A DNA stretch of 8,009 nucleotides from Pseudomonadota bacterium (GTDB taxonomy: Bacteria; Verrucomicrobiota; Verrucomicrobiia; Chthoniobacterales; UBA6821), in contig RFPR01000092.1 of NCBI GenBank assembly GCA_009928265.1, positions 1 to 8,009 of the forward strand, in the 5' to 3' direction. Position 1 is the stretch's first letter. Every line of letters starts with the position of its first letter. Made by a program: the position numbers and the translations under genes. Below the pieces are notes generated by a model that saw only the letters and a list, made by a program, of their open reading frames with translations, was not told where the DNA came from and did not search any database. Positions 6,705 to 8,009 of the stretch are shown in pieces.

Positions 6705-8009
6705 TTACAGACGGATGACTTTGGCCGAGGAGATGTCGGCGTCGGAAGTCACCTTGGCCAGCAGTGCCTCGTCCGGAGCGGAGTCAAGATTCAGCAGGGT
6801 AAGGGCCTGTCCTCCAACTTCGTTGCGGCTGAGGGACATGCTGGCAATGTTGACCTTGTTTTGGCCGAGGATGGTGCCGAGATGGCCGACGATGCCCGGG
6901 CGATCCTTGTTCTCGAGGAGCAGGATGACGCCCGAGGGCACACCCTCGACGAAGCGGCCGTTGACCGTGACGATACGAGGCTTTGACCCGTAGAGTGTTC
7001 CCGCCACGGAAGCCGTCGCGCCATCCTGGGTGATGGAGACCTCGACGAGGTCGGTGAACTCGCCCGCCTCGCTCTGACGCGTCTCGATCACCTCGAGGCC
7101 GAGGTTTGCGAGGATCGCGGGGGCATTGACGGGATTGACGTCGCCGCCGTGCGTATGGCGGAGAAACCCGGTCACGAGCGAGCGGGTGACGGCCGTCAGG
7201 TCATGCTCAACTAGTCTGCCACTGTAGCGAATCTGGAGCTTCTCAGCACGCTTCGGTGCGATCTGGGAGAGGAAGAGGCCGAGTTTGCTTCCGAGCTCGA
7301 TCCAGGGGCCGAGAGTCGAGATGGTCTTGGCATCAATGTTGGGCATGTTGACCGAGTTGCGGATTTCGCCCTGCAGGAGAGTGGCGCGGACCGCCTCGGC
7401 AATCTCGATACCGACGAGTTCCTGAGCCTCGGCCGTGGACGCGCCGAGATGCGGTGTGAGGACCAAGTTGGGAACGTCGCGGTAGGGCCACTCGGCTGGG
7501 AGGGGCTCCACTTCAAAGACGTCGAGGGCGGCACCGCCGATCTGGCCGCTCTTGAGCCCTTCAGCGAGGACTTCCTCGTCGATGAGGCCGCCACGGGCGC
7601 AGTTGACGAGGCGGACACCCTTTTTGAGCAGAGGCAACTGCTTGCGGCCGATCATATGGCGGGTCTCCTCGGTGAGGGGCATGTGGACGGTGATGAAGTC
7701 GGCAAGAGGAAGAAGATCATCGACCTTCTCGACGACCTCGACCTGGAGCGACTTGGCCTTGCTTGCGGAGATGTAGGGATCGTAGGCGAGGACGCGCATG
7801 CCGAAGGCAATGGCGCGGCGGGCTACCTCCGTGCCGATGCGGCCCATGCCGAGGATGGCGATGGTCTTGCCGTGGAGCTCCACGCCCTCGAATTTTTTGC
7901 GGTCCCACTTGCCGGCCTTCATGCTGGCATCTGCCTGCGCGATGTTGCGCGAAATGGCGAGCATCAGGGAGAAGGCGTGCTCGGCGGTGGAGATTGTGTT
8001 GCCGCCGGG
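6705..8009 (-). CDS. serA: D-3-phosphoglycerate dehydrogenase (N-terminus outside window)
   Basis: SerA oxidises 3-phosphoglycerate to 3-phosphohydroxypyruvate with NAD+, the first committed step of serine synthesis. The frame is open to the window edge, giving 434 visible residues; roughly 95-100 N-terminal residues should be missing compared with the long (about 530-residue) form. Numbering from the edge, PGGNTISTAEHAFSLM (1-16) is family-typical, the Rossmann motif GMGRIG is at 54-59 with acidic D77 in YDPY, and the catalytic set is R139 (CARGGLIDEE), E168 (DVFEVEP) and H187 (TPHLGAS). The intervening allosteric substrate-binding domain spans about 220-360. A C-terminal ACT domain begins near ENKDRPGIVGHLG (about 366 to the end), which in some homologues binds serine for feedback inhibition. 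An ATG at 7964 is internal and not the start. The gene is convergent with mrp. Confidence 0.96.
   Translation of the reverse strand, partial: PGGNTISTAEHAFSLMLAISRNIAQADASMKAGKWDRKKFEGVELHGKTIAILGMGRIGTEVARRAIAFGMRVLAYDPYISASKAKSLQVEVVEKVDDLLPLADFITVHMPLTEETRHMIGRKQLPLLKKGVRLVNCARGGLIDEEVLAEGLKSGQIGGAALDVFEVEPLPAEWPYRDVPNLVLTPHLGASTAEAQELVGIEIAEAVRATLLQGEIRNSVNMPNIDAKTISTLGPWIELGSKLGLFLSQIAPKRAEKLQIRYSGRLVEHDLTAVTRSLVTGFLRHTHGGDVNPVNAPAILANLGLEVIETRQSEAGEFTDLVEVSITQDGATASVAGTLYGSKPRIVTVNGRFVEGVPSGVILLLENKDRPGIVGHLGTILGQNKVNIASMSLSRNEVGGQALTLLNLDSAPDEALLAKVTSDADISSAKVIRL

Noticed and set aside
7962..7964. ATG as the start of serA
   Set aside because: The frame continues upstream to the window edge with typical SerA sequence, so this is an internal methionine.

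Overview
The window reads as ordinary chromosome from a Gram-negative, moderately GC-rich bacterium. The style of the proteins (a long coiled-coil/TPR protein, a verrucomicrobial-looking alkaline phosphatase relative, an Mrp protein without the usual CxxC) makes me favour Verrucomicrobiota. That assignment rests on recalled family resemblance, not on a search. I see no insertion sequence, phage gene, CRISPR array or other sign of recent transfer.

Layout, left to right. Positions 1-2565 (+) hold the 3' part of a gene for a very long coiled coil ending in about five TPR units; its start lies outside the window. Convergent to it, 2678-3886 (-) encodes an exported or membrane-anchored member of the alkaline phosphatase superfamily in which most metal ligands have been replaced, so it is probably a pseudoenzyme. 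After a divergent intergenic region come tRNA-Gln(UUG) at 4012-4085 (+), then rpoN (sigma-54) at 4180-5577 and mrp (Fe-S carrier ATPase) at 5588-6631. The last two are 10 bp apart and almost certainly one operon. A strong hairpin terminator at 6652-6681 separates mrp from the convergent serA (phosphoglycerate dehydrogenase, 6705-8009, -), whose N-terminus is cut off by the window edge.

The most interesting point is in the 94 bases between the tRNA and rpoN. A near-consensus sigma-54 promoter (GG-N10-GC, 4120-4137) lies there, with its predicted start site about 33 bases before the rpoN ATG. A perfect 12-bp palindrome covers that start site, and a related 14-bp palindrome lies 46 bp upstream. 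This suggests that sigma-54 controls its own gene and the Fe-S gene mrp. The second notable point is the degenerate active site of the phosphatase-like protein. The remaining genes are housekeeping: serine biosynthesis, Fe-S cluster delivery and alternative transcription initiation.
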